NCBI GenBank assembly: GCA_034769895.1
Contig: JAWRYS010001445.1
Location: forward strand, 1 to 64,000
Length of the DNA: 64,000 bases
Direction: 5' to 3'
From: Magicicada septendecula
Lineage: Eukaryota; Arthropoda; Insecta; Hemiptera; Cicadidae
Below the pieces are notes generated by a model. The model was not told where the DNA came from and ran no database searches. It saw only the letters and a program-made list of their open reading frames with translations. The position numbers and the translations under genes are program-made. Shown here in pieces: positions 1 through 14,600 of the stretch. Position 1 is the first letter of the stretch. The number at the start of each line of letters is the position of its first letter.

Positions 1-1189
1 ACTAATTAACCGCCTGTTATTCTCCATTTGCATAATCACTACCCAAACTAAACGTGAAGACGTTTATATTAATTAAAGTTTTGGTTTTTCACTTTAATCA
101 GCGAAGTTTAGGCTACATGACGGACTGATCAATCTAGTTGCTTCCAAAGAACAGCGTCATGGATTCCATTCCACTCAATTTGGATACTTTAGCTCGAGTT
201 TTATACGTTATCGGCCCGACAAACCGTAATGACTACTTAGCCTGATAAATTTAGAAAAATTGAAAGCCAACAAACCCACAACGCAAATTGTCTATTGTCG
301 AAAAGAAACAGTACGGCCGTGCGCTTGTAGCATTGTGGCTCCACTTGCAAAGTCAAGCGTCAGTACAGAAAGCTGGATAGGAGACCACAATGCGGCTCGG
401 TGGCCGGAGACTTCTACGCTCGAAACGGAAGACGGTTACAATTACAATTACAGAACAGAACAAGTAAACAAGAGAATTAGGCATAAATTACAAATGAAGT
501 AAAAATTTTTATATTACATGTGTTACTTTAATTTTATTTCTTCGCTTTTATTTTTGTTATTGACATAATTCTGTAGTTTTTTTCTCCTTTTAGACGATAC
601 AATAATTTCTGACTGAGGGACTGCCCTTCTCTCGCGAAGCGAGAGACGCGAGTTGTGCAGTGCCTCGAGTTTCCAAATGGAGTCCTGCCATTGAGGGGTC
701 AGTTTGAGTTAATTATTTTACTACTTGTGGAAGGGCAGGGAGCTTCCCTTGATTGGTGGAATATACTACCGGGGCTATCAAATGGGGTCGCTTCCAAGAC
801 TCATCTGGCCTTAAAGTATATTTGCCGAGTCCGGAGATCAAGGGATTTTAGATAACTCGGGACGCCCGACAATAGAAGTTACAAGCTAGGAATATCAGCG
901 TGTTATCAGGTGTCCTCCTTGGAGTGCACGTGAAGAAAACCTGCGAAAGGTGTTACATATGGGTTTAAGTCCCCTGTCGAGAACGCTCTGGAGCGACTTT
1001 CTGTAGCAGACGGCCAGTTATCACCAAACGGGATAGGCAAAGGTAATCACCTGCAATACTTATCTGTTGACTATAAGCTTACCTAGCTGGGGAGTCATTG
1101 CCGGACTTGTAAGTTCGAACCAAAATCTTCTAAGATGCGTCGAAGCGTGTTGCCGCATCTTTTGTGTGTGGGTTCGGCGGGTAAGTCCG
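1..1189. other. Unassigned sequence with two hairpins
   Basis: No credible coding region is seen. The left 600 bases are ordinary AT-rich sequence. From about 600 the composition becomes more GC-rich. A perfect 8-bp stem with a GAA loop lies at 628-646 and a three-tier stem-loop lies at 1102-1189. The right edge coincides with the point where the minus-strand Jockey-like relic stops being recognisable. The open frames at 260-502 and 655-855 have no recognisable motif and are probably chance. Confidence 0.5.
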
Positions 1190-2876
1190 TAGTCTAGATC
1201 AAGCCAGAAAACACTATTGGTCCACGGCGTCTGCGTTTTTCCGTTAGAGCACTGGGAATCCGCCAGACATTGCGGTTCTCGGCAGACCCATCCACCGGGA
1301 ATACAGCCAGTTTCCAGCTGTTTCTACGGAACGCCAGCATGTCACGACGCAACTAGCCGGTCGCTCTGTTGATGCAGCCTTGTCGCCCGGGTCACGAGTC
1401 CTCTGCCAGAGTCTCCGGAGATGATTTCTCTAGCGAGCGAACTGAGTCGCCTTGTCGGGGATACGCTGGTAATCCGTCTTGAACCCAGGCTTCTTCTGGG
1501 AGGACACGTCTACCACCGACACGACGGCAGTATCAAACAAGGCAACGGCTTCGTCGACTTGCTGGACTGTCTTGAGCGGTACTTGATCGGGCAGGCGGCG
1601 AGACAGTCGGCCGGCAGGGCCAAAGCTTTCCCAGTCGACTATCCGCCGCTCGTTACGAACGGTGCGGTACAGGTAGTCAAATGCAGACTGATGGGTGAGG
1701 GCAGTTCCGTAATATCGGAGACGTAGACCAGGAAATAAACACACCTGACCGCGGCTATGTCCAGTACATCAGGGCGGCGCTGGGTAACCAGCATGTAGGC
1801 TCATTCGGGCCCATGACCGTAACCCGATCCGCATCAGCATACCTGCGCAAGCCGTCCCCGTTTCCTTTCGCCAGTCGGCTCCCCAAATTGGGGTGCTTAC
1901 AGTTCAGGTCGTCCGCCAGGACTACCCTCGTGTGTGCACGAAGACGGGCTCCAAATCGCTAGACAGGAGCTCCGGTTGTACGCGGAAATCACGAGTAGAC
2001 AGACGGGTGACTGTGCTACTTCCCTCGCGGTCATCCCGGTAGCACACATAGTTTGGCAGCCGGAACCGACGGTGCGGGATCAGGTACATTTCACCGCAAA
2101 GAAGTACGTCGGGTTGTGATGGGCAAGGAGCTCTGAATGCCGGGATGCGAGACCGTTCGCGTTCCACGCCATGATTTCTAGGTCTCGTTTGAGGGATTGC
2201 CTGGTTTGTCCGTGGTGCATAACAGAACAATAACATCAGAAGGACGATTTTTTCTTGAGGGAGAGTCGGTGACCAGGCGCTCACGAATAGATCTGAAGGT
2301 GGTGGCTACCTTTTGCAAGTCGTACCTGCAAGAAAGTCATTATCGCCAGTGAAATCATCGTCGGATTCTGTGGGTAAACGCGTGGTTGCTGCACTGGGTC
2401 GAGGTGGTGGAAGCGGTTTTGGAGCGGGTGCTCTCTTGGGCTTTTGGACGGCGGGCTTGTGCCCATTGGCAGGTTTCGGCTTTCAGTTTTGCCGAAGCTG
2501 TCTTATTCTGTTTGCCTGTTCTGGGGAATCTAGGCTTGGGCGGCGCGGCGACGGGAGAGGATCAGGGTCCTCGTCTTGCGGAAGAGAGACCAAATGCGTG
2601 GGCGTGAGGTCGCGTTCCGGTTCCGAGGGCGCGACTGTTGGATTGACCTGTTCTATTGCTCGGGCTCACTGCACTTGTAGGTTTTGGAACAGGATCAGAC
2701 TTGGGTTTTTGTTTCTCTACCACCGAGGCAGCGGGCTTGGCCGATGATGAAGTTGAAGGCGGCTGTCTACGCCTCGGCTGAAGTAACTCCATACATTTTC
2801 CGTGTTTTAATTTCTGAATGAGTAACACAAAATTGTAATATAATGTGTGTAAAGAGATGAGATTTTTGTAAACCAA
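1190..2876 (-). pseudogene. Relic of a Jockey-like LINE (gag end, endonuclease, pre-RT linker)
   Basis: Read on the minus strand, the segment follows the order of a Jockey-type non-LTR retrotransposon. A proline/serine/lysine-rich stretch (2562-2876) resembles the tail of ORF1. An apurinic-type endonuclease follows, with LIPHRRFRLPNYVCYRDDR inside 1922-2284. Next comes a linker (1430-1744) with the spacing seen after the endonuclease in the better preserved LINE at 36421-42175. A further linker piece with WKLAVFP and NVWRIPSALTEKRR runs down to about 1190, where a reverse transcriptase should begin but does not. Frames switch repeatedly and stops interrupt every domain, so nothing is translatable. 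It is probably a different, older family member than the 36.4 kb LINE. The assignment to Jockey-like is by motif and order only. Confidence 0.7.
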
Positions 2877-5329
<2,453 letters not shown>

Positions 5330-5389
5330 CACTAGAGTTTCGTTTAACCGAATTTGATGGGTGATTCGGTTAAACAAAAATTCGGTTAA
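5330..5389. repeat. Left terminal inverted repeat with subterminal 9-mers
   Basis: Begins CACTAGAGT next to a TA dinucleotide. It contains TTAACCGAA at 5344-5352 and its inverse TTCGGTTAA at 5365-5373 and 5381-5389. The first nine bases match the inverted right end; beyond that the match is imperfect. Confidence 0.8.
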
Positions 5390-5773
5390 ATAGGAAACAT
5401 AGTACTGTATAGTAAATTTACACTTTTTTAGTGAGGAAAAACGATAAAGAACAACAAGCGCCTTTAATAGTTTTTTAGGGAAACTAACAGTTCTCATGCG
5501 CCATTAATACATACTTCTATTAAAATGCAGGCGTCTTTAAAATCAACAGGCTTTAAATACTGTAATTAAAACACAATATTACTGTATACAATACAATATT
5601 CAAAAGAACAACTCAAACTAAAAACCATTTTTCAAATGATATTTTCAAATACAGTAGTACGTATTTAAGTCATTACAGTAGGCGTACATGAAAAAATTAA
5701 CAAAGTAGAAAAATCAATGAAAATGAATGAATAAATGAATGAAATTAAAAATAGAAAAGAAACCTTATTAATC

Positions 5774-7420
5774 TCATATTAGATCAACTTTTTGAAAAAA
5801 ATTAGAAATCTTCTTTTGTTTGAGGCTTGATGAGCGCTTACGCGCTGCACGATCTCGAAGTCGTTTCATTAGCAATAATTTCGCAGAGGAAGTGTCATCT
5901 TGCTGCTCCATGTATACCATTACATCTTCAAATATTTTTGTCGCTTCACTGGGTTGGATCCTTGTTTTCCTCGACTTCATCGTCATCAGAGCTGTCAGAT
6001 TTGTTTTGTTGAGTTCTTGAACAGGCAGCCACAATGTCATCTTCTGTTAAAGACGGGTGAGGATCTTCGTCATCTTGAATTCATTTTAAAACATCTTGCA
6101 ATTGAATTTCTGATGGTCTGTCCAAAGTTTGAAGCATTTTAAAAATGTTTTCTTTGTATTCTGACTCATCACATTCCCCGGTGGCCTTTTCTGAGCTGGA
6201 AGCGGGAGAATGTACGTCTGGCAAAATTGTCTTTCAAGTTTTGTTCAAAGCACTCGGTTTAACTTTGTCTCACGAAACAGCCGATGCAGCTGTCATATAA
6301 ATGACATCTTTAATTGTAATCTCGTTCAGAGTTGCAATGATGTCCTTCGAATCTTTCTCATCATTTGTACTATCAATAATCTTCTCAAGAAGTTTTCTCT
6401 TGTACAGCCTTTTCAATGTTTCGATTGCTCATTGATCCATAGGTTGGATCAACGAGGTGACATTCGCTGGCAAAAACTGCATCCTAATGTGACCACTTTT
6501 CAATTCATCCACCCCCCTGGGTGTGTAGGCGTATTGTCAATGAAAAGAAAAATTTTAAGGGGCAAGCCTTCTTTTCCAAAAAATTTTTTAGAGGTGGTAT
6601 AAATTGATAGAAAAACCAATCTTTAAAAATGTCGACCGACATCCAGGCTGACTTTTGCGATATGTAGTGCAGGGGCAATGAGGTGCGTTTGAAATTTTTC
6701 AGAGCTCTCGGTTTAGCGGATCTCCAGTCAAAAGAAGCGGTAATTTGTGTGTACCACTAGCATTGCTACAGAGAAGCAATGTCAACATTTATTTATTTTT
6801 TATGAGTCCTAACTGCCCCATACATTTTGGTTGCCAATGTTTTTCTAGCCAACATCTTATAATTTATCTTATAATTTAGACCCATCTCGTCTGCGTTATA
6901 AATCTGCGCCTGCTTTAATTTTTCATCTGAAACCAGTTTTTCAAATTTCTTTTTAAAACTCTCTGCATCTTCAACATTTCCTGATAGGCTTTCCCCGGTC
7001 ACTGACAGCTGACAAACCCCATACCGATCCTTCCATCTAGCAAGCCAGCCTATCTGGTGGTAAAATTTGGATCTCTTAATTTCTTATTTAAGCTCGAAGC
7101 TTTTTCTTTGAGGATCGGTCCAGAAATGGGAACACAATGTTCACGTTCCTGTTCGAACCACATGAACAGGACATCATCTAAAGATTCGTTTTAGCTTTTT
7201 TAAGCGTCGCCCTATTCCCTAAAGAACCGTTACAAACCATTTTCGCACAGAAATCTTCTATCTGGTGTCTGTTCTTCTTCCAGTCGCAAACAGTTGGAAC
7301 ACCAACTTCATACTCAATTGAAATGGTTTTCACTGATTCACCTTTGTCCAATCGATTTATGGCCTCCAGTTTTTTTTGCATTGTCACCACAACACGTTTT
7401 CTTTTTTCTGCCATATCCAC
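5774..7420 (-). pseudogene. Tigger/jerky-type transposase, broken
   Basis: The N-terminal piece (7178-7420) starts MDMAEKRKRVVVTMQKKLEA and carries the CENP-B-type helix-turn-helix (INRLDKGESVKTISIEYEVG, then VPTVCDWKKNR). The middle piece (6793-7002) has QIYNADEMGL, the first catalytic Asp region of a DDE_1 domain, followed by LARKTLA. Downstream, in shifted frames, GTHKLPLLLTG and LFIDNTPTHP mark the core and the second Asp. The last piece (5774-6040) is a basic C-terminus (RDRAARKRSSSLKQKKISNF). Frameshifts and stops separate the pieces, so it cannot make transposase. In the family this enzyme cuts at the terminal inverted repeats and inserts at TA. Confidence 0.85.
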
Positions 7421-7829
7421 AGTACGTATTGTAATTGCTTAAGCCACAAAGTTAAAAGGAAACAAAATTAAAACGAAATACTCTAACGTCACCATACAAC
7501 AAATACCGTAAGTATCGTACAATAAATTAAAAGGAAATAACGTTACCGTACAAAAACCGTTGCTGATTGAAAACGAAACGAACTGATCAAAGTCCAAGTC
7601 AGAACTGAAGCGTCCGATTGGTGTTTGTCTATTACGTAATACTCGCAGATATTCTAGGAATTAGTGTTATGGCTGTGGGGGTAAGTAACTCACGCGTGGA
7701 GTACAGTGCAATCGGTCACGCATGCAGTGCAGTCTGTCACACTGTAAAACACTGCAATTACAGCAATTATAAACACTGTAAAATTCAAAATACGTAAACT
7801 TCTTGAGAAAAGAAAATTACGCGTCATCA

Positions 7830-7876
7830 TTCGGTTAATCCGAAAATTCGGTTAATCGCGATTCGGGACTCTAGTG
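7830..7876. repeat. Right terminal inverted repeat with subterminal 9-mers
   Basis: Ends ACTCTAGTG followed by TA. TTCGGTTAA occurs at 7830-7838 and 7847-7855. Pairs with the left end to define the transposon. Confidence 0.8.
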
Positions 7877-8518
7877 TAATTGCATAAATTGTAAATTCTC
7901 CTTTTTCGTCTTCAATTGGCAGTCAGAACCTCTTGTGGGTTTTTACATATTCTGTAAATAGTAAAATTAATATAAAATTATTTTTAATTCAAGAATATAA
8001 AGTAAGAACTTTTATATAACAATTTAATTGACATGCTATCCATTTAAATTCTTTGGGTGCAGATTTTGTTATTAAATGGTGTCCTTTGAAAAACAATTAT
8101 CAGAATTTTAAAGTAGTAAATTGATGATTGCCAGCAATTTCTAAATGCCTGTCAGCCAAACAAATTAAAGTAAATTCTATTCTTATGGTACAGTATATCA
8201 ATACGAGTTTAATACAGTACCTATACAATATACCATTACATTAAATTTAATTTATTTAAATTATATTTATTACATACATTTTTAAAATTTTCAGATTTGT
8301 TTTTAAATTAAATCGCAATTCGAATATTTTTAAACTTATCTTACATATTTTGCATTACGATACTCTTTTCCCTTTACAAATACAATCACTGTATGTGACG
8401 TAGTGTTTGAACGTAACTGAAATAAGCTCAAATCCCACGGCTTGCTCGTGTATATAAATGTATTAGAGATACGTTCAACGCACGGACACGAACTCACCAG
8501 AACCTGACGTTGCACTGT
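7877..8518. other. No feature seen
   Basis: AT-rich sequence between the transposon and a GT microsatellite. No open frame or repeat of note. Confidence 0.5.

Positions 8519-8578
<60 letters not shown>
8519..8578. repeat. (GT)n microsatellite
   Basis: About 30 near-perfect GT dinucleotides. Confidence 0.97.
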
Positions 8579-8581
<3 letters not shown>

Positions 8582-10840
8582 ACTTCAATTAAAGTCACTA
8601 TGGCATTTGACTAAAGCCAGACTTGTTTTATAATCCATGGCAATCATAGTGTGGGGTATTTGTGAACTCTGAATATTACAGTTGTGTCGGTTGGTTTACA
8701 GTTTGTCGTTAGCCTAGGCCATTAACTGTTTAATCTCCTTACTTACAATCCCACAGCTGTTATTATCTGGTTCATGTACTCTAAACTTTTCTGACTGTAG
8801 GGTTTGTCCCTTCACTACTTTTACATTTATTATTTGAACTAATAATGCGTCCATGGTGTTAGCCAGCTTTTTGTAATCATATTTCATTCAGTCGTTATAG
8901 AATTTCTTCGTTTTTGTATTTCCAGCCCAATTTTGTCAATAATTTCTACTCAGTTACAATTTCAAAGTTTTCCAGCTCTCTTATGAACCTTTTTCTGTGC
9001 AATGTACTCCATATCATAAGTCTCTTTGTCGATCATAAAGTTGTGACGGATGATTACTTTGGTGTCCTCAGAGCTTGTTACTCGTAGCCAATTTCTACAA
9101 CTCAGAGCTCCCAGCTCCCACATTCACAGTCACACCGTCCACAAACTGCTCTGTTGTCTTTCCGTTTCTATTCCTCCCTCAATTAAGATTACCACGGAGT
9201 GATTATACATCATTATACTCATTATCCACTCCTATCTTCTCCTCTTTATCAATTTACAAATCATTCTTTGCTCATTCAATTTTGTAAGAACTTTCTGATT
9301 ACCCAGTTTATTCAGACAAGATATTTTCGTCATACTCCTATAGGACTACTACATATAGGATATCTCTACATGCTGTTTATACATTTTGTTGTTAACACTC
9401 TAAATCTTACATGAACACTGTGTTAAACACGGACATAACTCTTTATTGTTCTTGGGTATTCCTTTTGCCTACATTACACGGTTTAAAAAGCTTTCATCTC
9501 CACTGAACTTTTATTGTTCTAGGTTTGTTATCCTCTTACGTAGGCTTGTAGCCCTACCCCAGATTTAACGCTATACCTCTTATTGTAATACTCATCTGGT
9601 GCGCCTGCCTTCTAATTACCAGCCCTTTAGTTTTAGTAATCTACTCTTTTACTTTCTAACATATATTAATACTATAATGCAAATATACTTCACTATTCTT
9701 GAGGATGTATCTAATGCTTAATTAAAATAAGCCCACGTGGTGAACTGAATGAATCAAATAAGTATCAGTTTCAAAAAATGATCCCGCGCACGCAATCGGT
9801 ATGAACCAAATCAGTGACACTTACTATGACGGGCTGTGGACACAGTTCCTTATATAGAGTAAGATTAGAGCACGGTTTTTATGGATTCTCTAGAACCAGT
9901 AACGAGTAATTTATTGAACAGATTACTAGACATTACTGAAAACTATGTGTGTGTGCAATAGATATTTTGTTTTTGTTATCAATATTTGTAACATGCTTAA
10001 AGTACTTTAAATACAAATATAAAACGTCTTGAGCTAACACTTTTTAGACTAATTTGTAACTGGTCTGATACAAACAAGCTATTACCATTATTATTAATAG
10101 TAGTATTATTAATTTTACAAAATTAGTTATTTTACATGTAGCTAATTAGTTCATTTTAATCATTAGAATTTAAATTAAATTAAATTAATTTTGACAGCTT
10201 TTATGTATAGATAATATTATTTAAATTTATTACGCTTTATAACCTCTGAAGCCTTCTTTATTTTGATAATTATTCCATTATGCTAATGGTTGTTAATTAC
10301 TATTATTAAAATCCATTCACGAAAATTAAGGTTGATGTATTAAAATAAGGATTTTCAAAATTATGAAGGAAATACGTTTTCTTAAAAGATAAAACATATG
10401 ACTGTCCATGTTCTATGAAATATTAAATATACTCATTGCAACGTAGCGTCAGCTGACTCTCAATAAAGGACTCACTGCCGCGACGTCTGCTTGCATACAG
10501 TTAGCAAACCCGTTTCCATGGTAATATGCTAAACATCAGACACCCAATGTTTGCGTGGATACTGTGTACTTTTACAGACATTTGTGTATGTTTAATTTAG
10601 GTAATAATATTTGCTTACGCTGTTCAACCGAGAGCTTTAACGTAGCATATATAATGTTTTGTAAGATGTGCTTCGTAATAGTTCGGCAAAATTTGACGAT
10701 TTATCTACAAAATACTTTCCGCCAAAAGGATAGGTAACTATCTTACGATAACTAAAAGGATAGGGACGTATTCTTCTTCAATGGCGAGATGTATGGACCA
10801 ATGGAGGAGACTAAGATCAAGTCGATCCAGTGTTTGAGCA
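8579..10840. other. No feature seen
   Basis: AT-rich intergenic sequence. Small open frames at 9075-9287, 9199-9414 and 10555-10737 have no recognisable motif. A slightly GC-richer patch lies at 10440-10540 without a clear element. Confidence 0.45.
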
Positions 10841-11159
10841 ACATTACAGTCAGACAGAGCCATGCGGGACACAGTCATTATCAACACGTTAAGAGAGAGA
10901 ACATCGTGCCTTCTCATCCTGCGGTCTGTCACTGTATCAGTTACTGCAGAATAACAACGTTACCCTCTGTACCACGGCTAGGGGGCGCAACACTACAGTC
11001 AGACTGAGCCATGCGGGCCACAGTCATTATCAACACGTAAGAGAGAGAACAACGTGCTTTCTTATCCTGCAGTCTGTCACTGTACACAGTTAACTGCAGA
11101 CTAACAACATTACTCTCTAGTGGTATGGCATAAGCTGTATCACGGTTAGAGGGCGCAAC
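10841..11159. repeat. Two-copy tandem repeat (about 150-170 bp unit)
   Basis: Copy 1 (10841-10989) and copy 2 (10990-11159) share ordered blocks: TACAGTCAGAC, GAGCCATGCGGG, CACAGTCATTATCAACACGT, AGAGAGAGAACA, TCTGTCACTGTA and GGGGCGCAAC or GGGCGCAAC. Copy 2 has an extra stretch of about 20 bases before its end. Divergence is modest, so the duplication is fairly old but clear. Confidence 0.85.
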
Positions 11160-11899
11160 AAGTCATGGACGTAATGCTTGAGGGAAGGTAATGTTAATTG
11201 TTCTTCTTTGTCTGACATTATGTATTGGAGTTAATTGTACAAATATACGCCTATCCAATGGCCTTTTATTAAACTGTTGGCGTCAATTACTTGTTTCCGC
11301 TTATACTTGGCGCATCCACATCAACACCGTCATCTAGCACGCAGATGCGTGTCCGAACAGTCAGGGTATTCAGAAATTGTAACGACTGCTCCGGTCCGAT
11401 CATGGGCAGGATCTACACTGCGGGCCTGTGTGCAATTTTGAGATCCTACTGTCTGGCGCTCCTAATCGTCTAGAAGCCTACAAGGAAACATAACAATGTG
11501 TTCTTGGTGTCATACACCACCCAGTCCGATTCATCAACAACGCTCTCGACTTTTATGCTATATAGGCTTAATTTAATTCTTGTCTTATGCGTTAAATTAT
11601 TATTATTTTAATTTTTTTGTAACCTGCACTCTTCTTTACTTTTAATCGTCTCTCAGGTTTTAAAATAATTGTATTTATAAGTTAATCACATTTATAGATT
11701 AACGTAAATTTGTGGAAAAATGTGTGCTTACATAAAACAATTATTCTTGTACATAGAATTTAAATTATTTTATAAGAATATAGAATAAGTGTTTGCCCAT
11801 ACCTGGCAGTCATCATTTACCGTAGTGTCAATACTGTTCTATGTTTATTAGTGTTTACAAGAAGACACGTGTAACTATCAGAATAAAATTAAACGACAG
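11160..11899. other. No feature seen
   Basis: Mixed composition then AT-rich. Open frames at 11235-11441 and 11291-11473 overlap in different frames and show no motif. Confidence 0.45.
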
Positions 11900-12270
11900 A
11901 CGAGACACTATTAATTTGTATAAAAGTGATGGCAGAATAAAGTGCGGTCTTTATGGTAGTGAGACATAGACTCTGTGCGCAAGGACCCGCAGATAATGAG
12001 ATGAGGTTTTTAAGATCTGTATTTGGAGTATCCCAGAGAGACCGGTTACGGAATGATGACATAAGGAACGTCCTCGGAATAACAGTCAAACACCGCAGAC
12101 AGGGTTGGATGGACCATGTGCAAACGATGCATCAGGACAGATTACAATGCAAGTGATGTTTTAGCTTTCCAGGGAAAATTGCGTCATCGGAATACAAAAG
12201 AAAAGGTGGTCCGATCAATGAGTAAGCAGCGGACTGTAAGGTCCGAGGCCTTAAGACAAAGAAGAAGATT
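11900..12270 (+). pseudogene. RTE-like LINE relic (C-terminal end of reverse transcriptase ORF)
   Basis: The plus strand encodes LYGSET (around 11949), then in another frame EMRFLRSVFGVSQRDRLRND, followed by DIRNVLGI and QGWMDHVQTMHQDRL. This is the characteristic end of the endonuclease-reverse transcriptase ORF of RTE-type elements, where LYGSE(T), a MRFLR block, RxxDI and a WxxHVxRM block occur in this order. The frame change between the first two motifs and an in-frame stop after LYGSET show it is dead. Only the last part of the ORF is present, as expected for a 5'-truncated LINE copy. The sequence ends near a GAAGAAGA-rich stretch at about 12255-12270. Confidence 0.75.
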
Positions 12271-14018
12271 GTGATAAGTTGTATTAGTACGTAGATTTGA
12301 TGTTAGATTTCGAGAAGACGCCAGGAGGGAGGAAGCTGATACCAACTAGAAGCCCAACACCAACTCACTTTGTGCTAGACGTCTCGTACAAACCGGTCCA
12401 ATAAATTGACTAAGCCTACGAAACATGTTGAAATACTGAAAATAAGAAGTCACATAAATAAAAGAAAATGTACGAGCAATTAGAGAAATATTAAATGTAA
12501 AAAATAAAAGTAGAAACTTTATGATAAATAGTAAAATAAATTTTAGTAATAAAGGGGCATTATTAAAAAGGTTAAAATAATGAAGAGGCATTATTATTTT
12601 AAAAGGTTAAAACCAGCAAGTGTCAATCGTGTCTGACGAGAGTAGAGAAAGCTAACGGAGCCGGGAGTAGCTAACCGGGGATGTGACCAACTGTAGCTGA
12701 TCCAGTAGAAAAGTAGCTAAGTAGACGAAGTACACGGTTGTGACCAGTATGCTAGAATGTCTGCGATAGACTTATAAGGGTGTAATGTCACTTTAGACTT
12801 GATAATGATGGTGAAACCGTTGAACAGGGTTCAGTTCAACAACAAATTGCCACAAAGTTGAACACGTTTTTTGTTCGAAATTGCCTAGAGCCTTAATTCT
12901 TATACGGGTGTGAACAACTTTTTTTTGTTTTTAAAAATACTAAAAATTTTAAATTTCTATAAAAACGTCTCGAGGCTAAGTTTTAATTGTTATATTTATA
13001 GCTTCTTACGACGAAGCCCAATTGCTGTATGTTGCTTTCGCTAGAAATTCAGACATTCTGAAAATTCATCGTCAGATCCTTAGTCTGAGATTAAAGCAAA
13101 CCTTGCTGTCCTAACTTTAGGTTCATATAACAGTTTTTCATATGCTGCATTGATTAAAACTCATTATCTGCTTTAATTTTTTTGAAGGTTTTTACATAGT
13201 TACGGCATAATAAAACATTTTATATGTCGGAACTCAAAAATTAGCCTTATCAAGTATTAAACAAAATTTATCACAGCTAATGTTTATAACCTAGTATAAA
13301 TTTTCATATTTAAGACATAATAAAATATTTTATGTATCGTAATTTAACAAATCACCTTAGGGTATTTTCAAAAAAATATTTATATTTACACGCCAGTATT
13401 AGATCCATTCAGGATAGAGATGTATAGAAACAATGAACAACAAACTATTTTTCTGGAGCTTTGAGCGTCGTCTCAGAGATTTTAGGCTACGACTGCCAAT
13501 CTACCACAGAAGAGCCTAAATTCCTGTTAGTGCTTATACAGAAATATCATATTACTGCAATAATTAAATATCGGTATAGAGAACCATACATGACTTCCAT
13601 GTTCTAAGATTTATATTTAAAATCATTTTCGAAATGAAATATTCCCATAGAAACTACTTCTTTCTTCAGCCTTAACCACAGTACTGTGGTCACTAACGTA
13701 TACCGCCTCACGTTAGAGCACTCGATTTTCACTGATGATGGCAGTCGATAGCACTGCTGAAACCTTTGGTTTTGTAGAAAACATTGGCCCACGCCAAACA
13801 GCCCGGGAAGGAAACTTAACAACAAACTACTTCTTTGTTGCCGATAACGTAGTACACATGACATATAAATAAAATTATCCCCTTCCCCTTCAACTATTAT
13901 TTCCATTATACCCCCACCCCCTTCAACTAGCCTCTTCATTTATAGAATTTCATCTACGTTTATACAGTGGATTATTATGATTTTCTTTTCAGGATACTTT
14001 ACTTATCAAAATTAAGTA
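12271..14018. other. No gene; weak tandem duplication near 13.2-13.4 kb
   Basis: AT-rich sequence. Around 13204 and 13312 the motif CATAATAAAA(C/T)ATTTTAT recurs with similar flanks, giving an imperfect duplication spaced about 108 bases. Open frames at 12346-12591 and 13604-13939 have no recognisable motif. Confidence 0.45.
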
Positions 14019-14512
14019 CTTTGCTCTTGTTAAAAAGAAAACGTTGAGGGTAAACTACCCTTTTCCCGTAACCAATCTTCACCAAAATCAACAGGCCTTG
14101 AGTCCTCTACAACTCAGGCACATATGCAAAAACTATTTGATTCTATTTGAATGTGCGGCAGTTATCGTTCTTCATAGGAAAAGTTACCCTTGTTACAAAA
14201 TAAACCTTGCAGGTAAACTACCGCTTTTCCTTTACCGATCTTCACCAGAATCAATAGACCTTGTGTTATCTACAATTCAGGCATGTATACAAAATATTAT
14301 TTGATTCTGTTTGAATTTGCGGCAGCTATCGATTGTCATATAAAACATTACGCTTGTTAAAACACACAATGTAAACTACCCCTTTTCCTTAACAGATCTT
14401 CACCAAAATCAATAGGCCTTGAGTCCTTTACAGTTCAGGGATGCACGAAAAAACATTATTTGAATCTCTTTGAATTTGCGGCTGTTATCGTTTGCTATAG
14501 AAAACATTCTAC
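14019..14512. repeat. Minisatellite, three copies of an about 160-bp unit
   Basis: Units begin with GGTAAACTACC or GTAAACTACC at 14049, 14212 and 14371. Each carries the blocks CTTCACCA(A/G)AATCAA, TACAAAATATTATTTGATTC or a variant, and TTTGAATTTGCGGC followed by TATCG. A partial unit end (TTGTTAAAA) lies just before the first copy. The array runs straight into a compound microsatellite on the right. Unit lengths are about 163 and 159 bases. Confidence 0.88.
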
Positions 14513-14522
14513 ACACAGACAC

Positions 14523-14598
<76 letters not shown>
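14511..14598. repeat. Compound (ACAG)n(AC)n microsatellite
   Basis: An ACAC start, then about eleven ACAG units, then about 18 AC units. Open frames over it on both strands are artefacts. Confidence 0.97.

Positions 14599-14600
<2 letters not shown>

Larger units (their letters stand above)
5330..7876 (-). mobile_element. Decayed Tigger/pogo-like DNA transposon
   Basis: The element starts with CACTAGAGT at 5330 and ends with the inverted form (ACTCTAGTG) at 7868-7876. Each end is flanked by TA (5328-5329 and 7877-7878), the target duplication expected of the Tc1/mariner/pogo superfamily. Length is 2547 bp, in the usual range for full-length Tigger elements. Both ends carry several copies of TTCGGTTAA, direct and inverted, as probable transposase-binding sites. 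Inside, on the minus strand, is a broken CENP-B/jerky-type transposase. The terminal repeats are imperfect beyond the first nine bases, so the copy is old and immobile. Confidence 0.88.
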
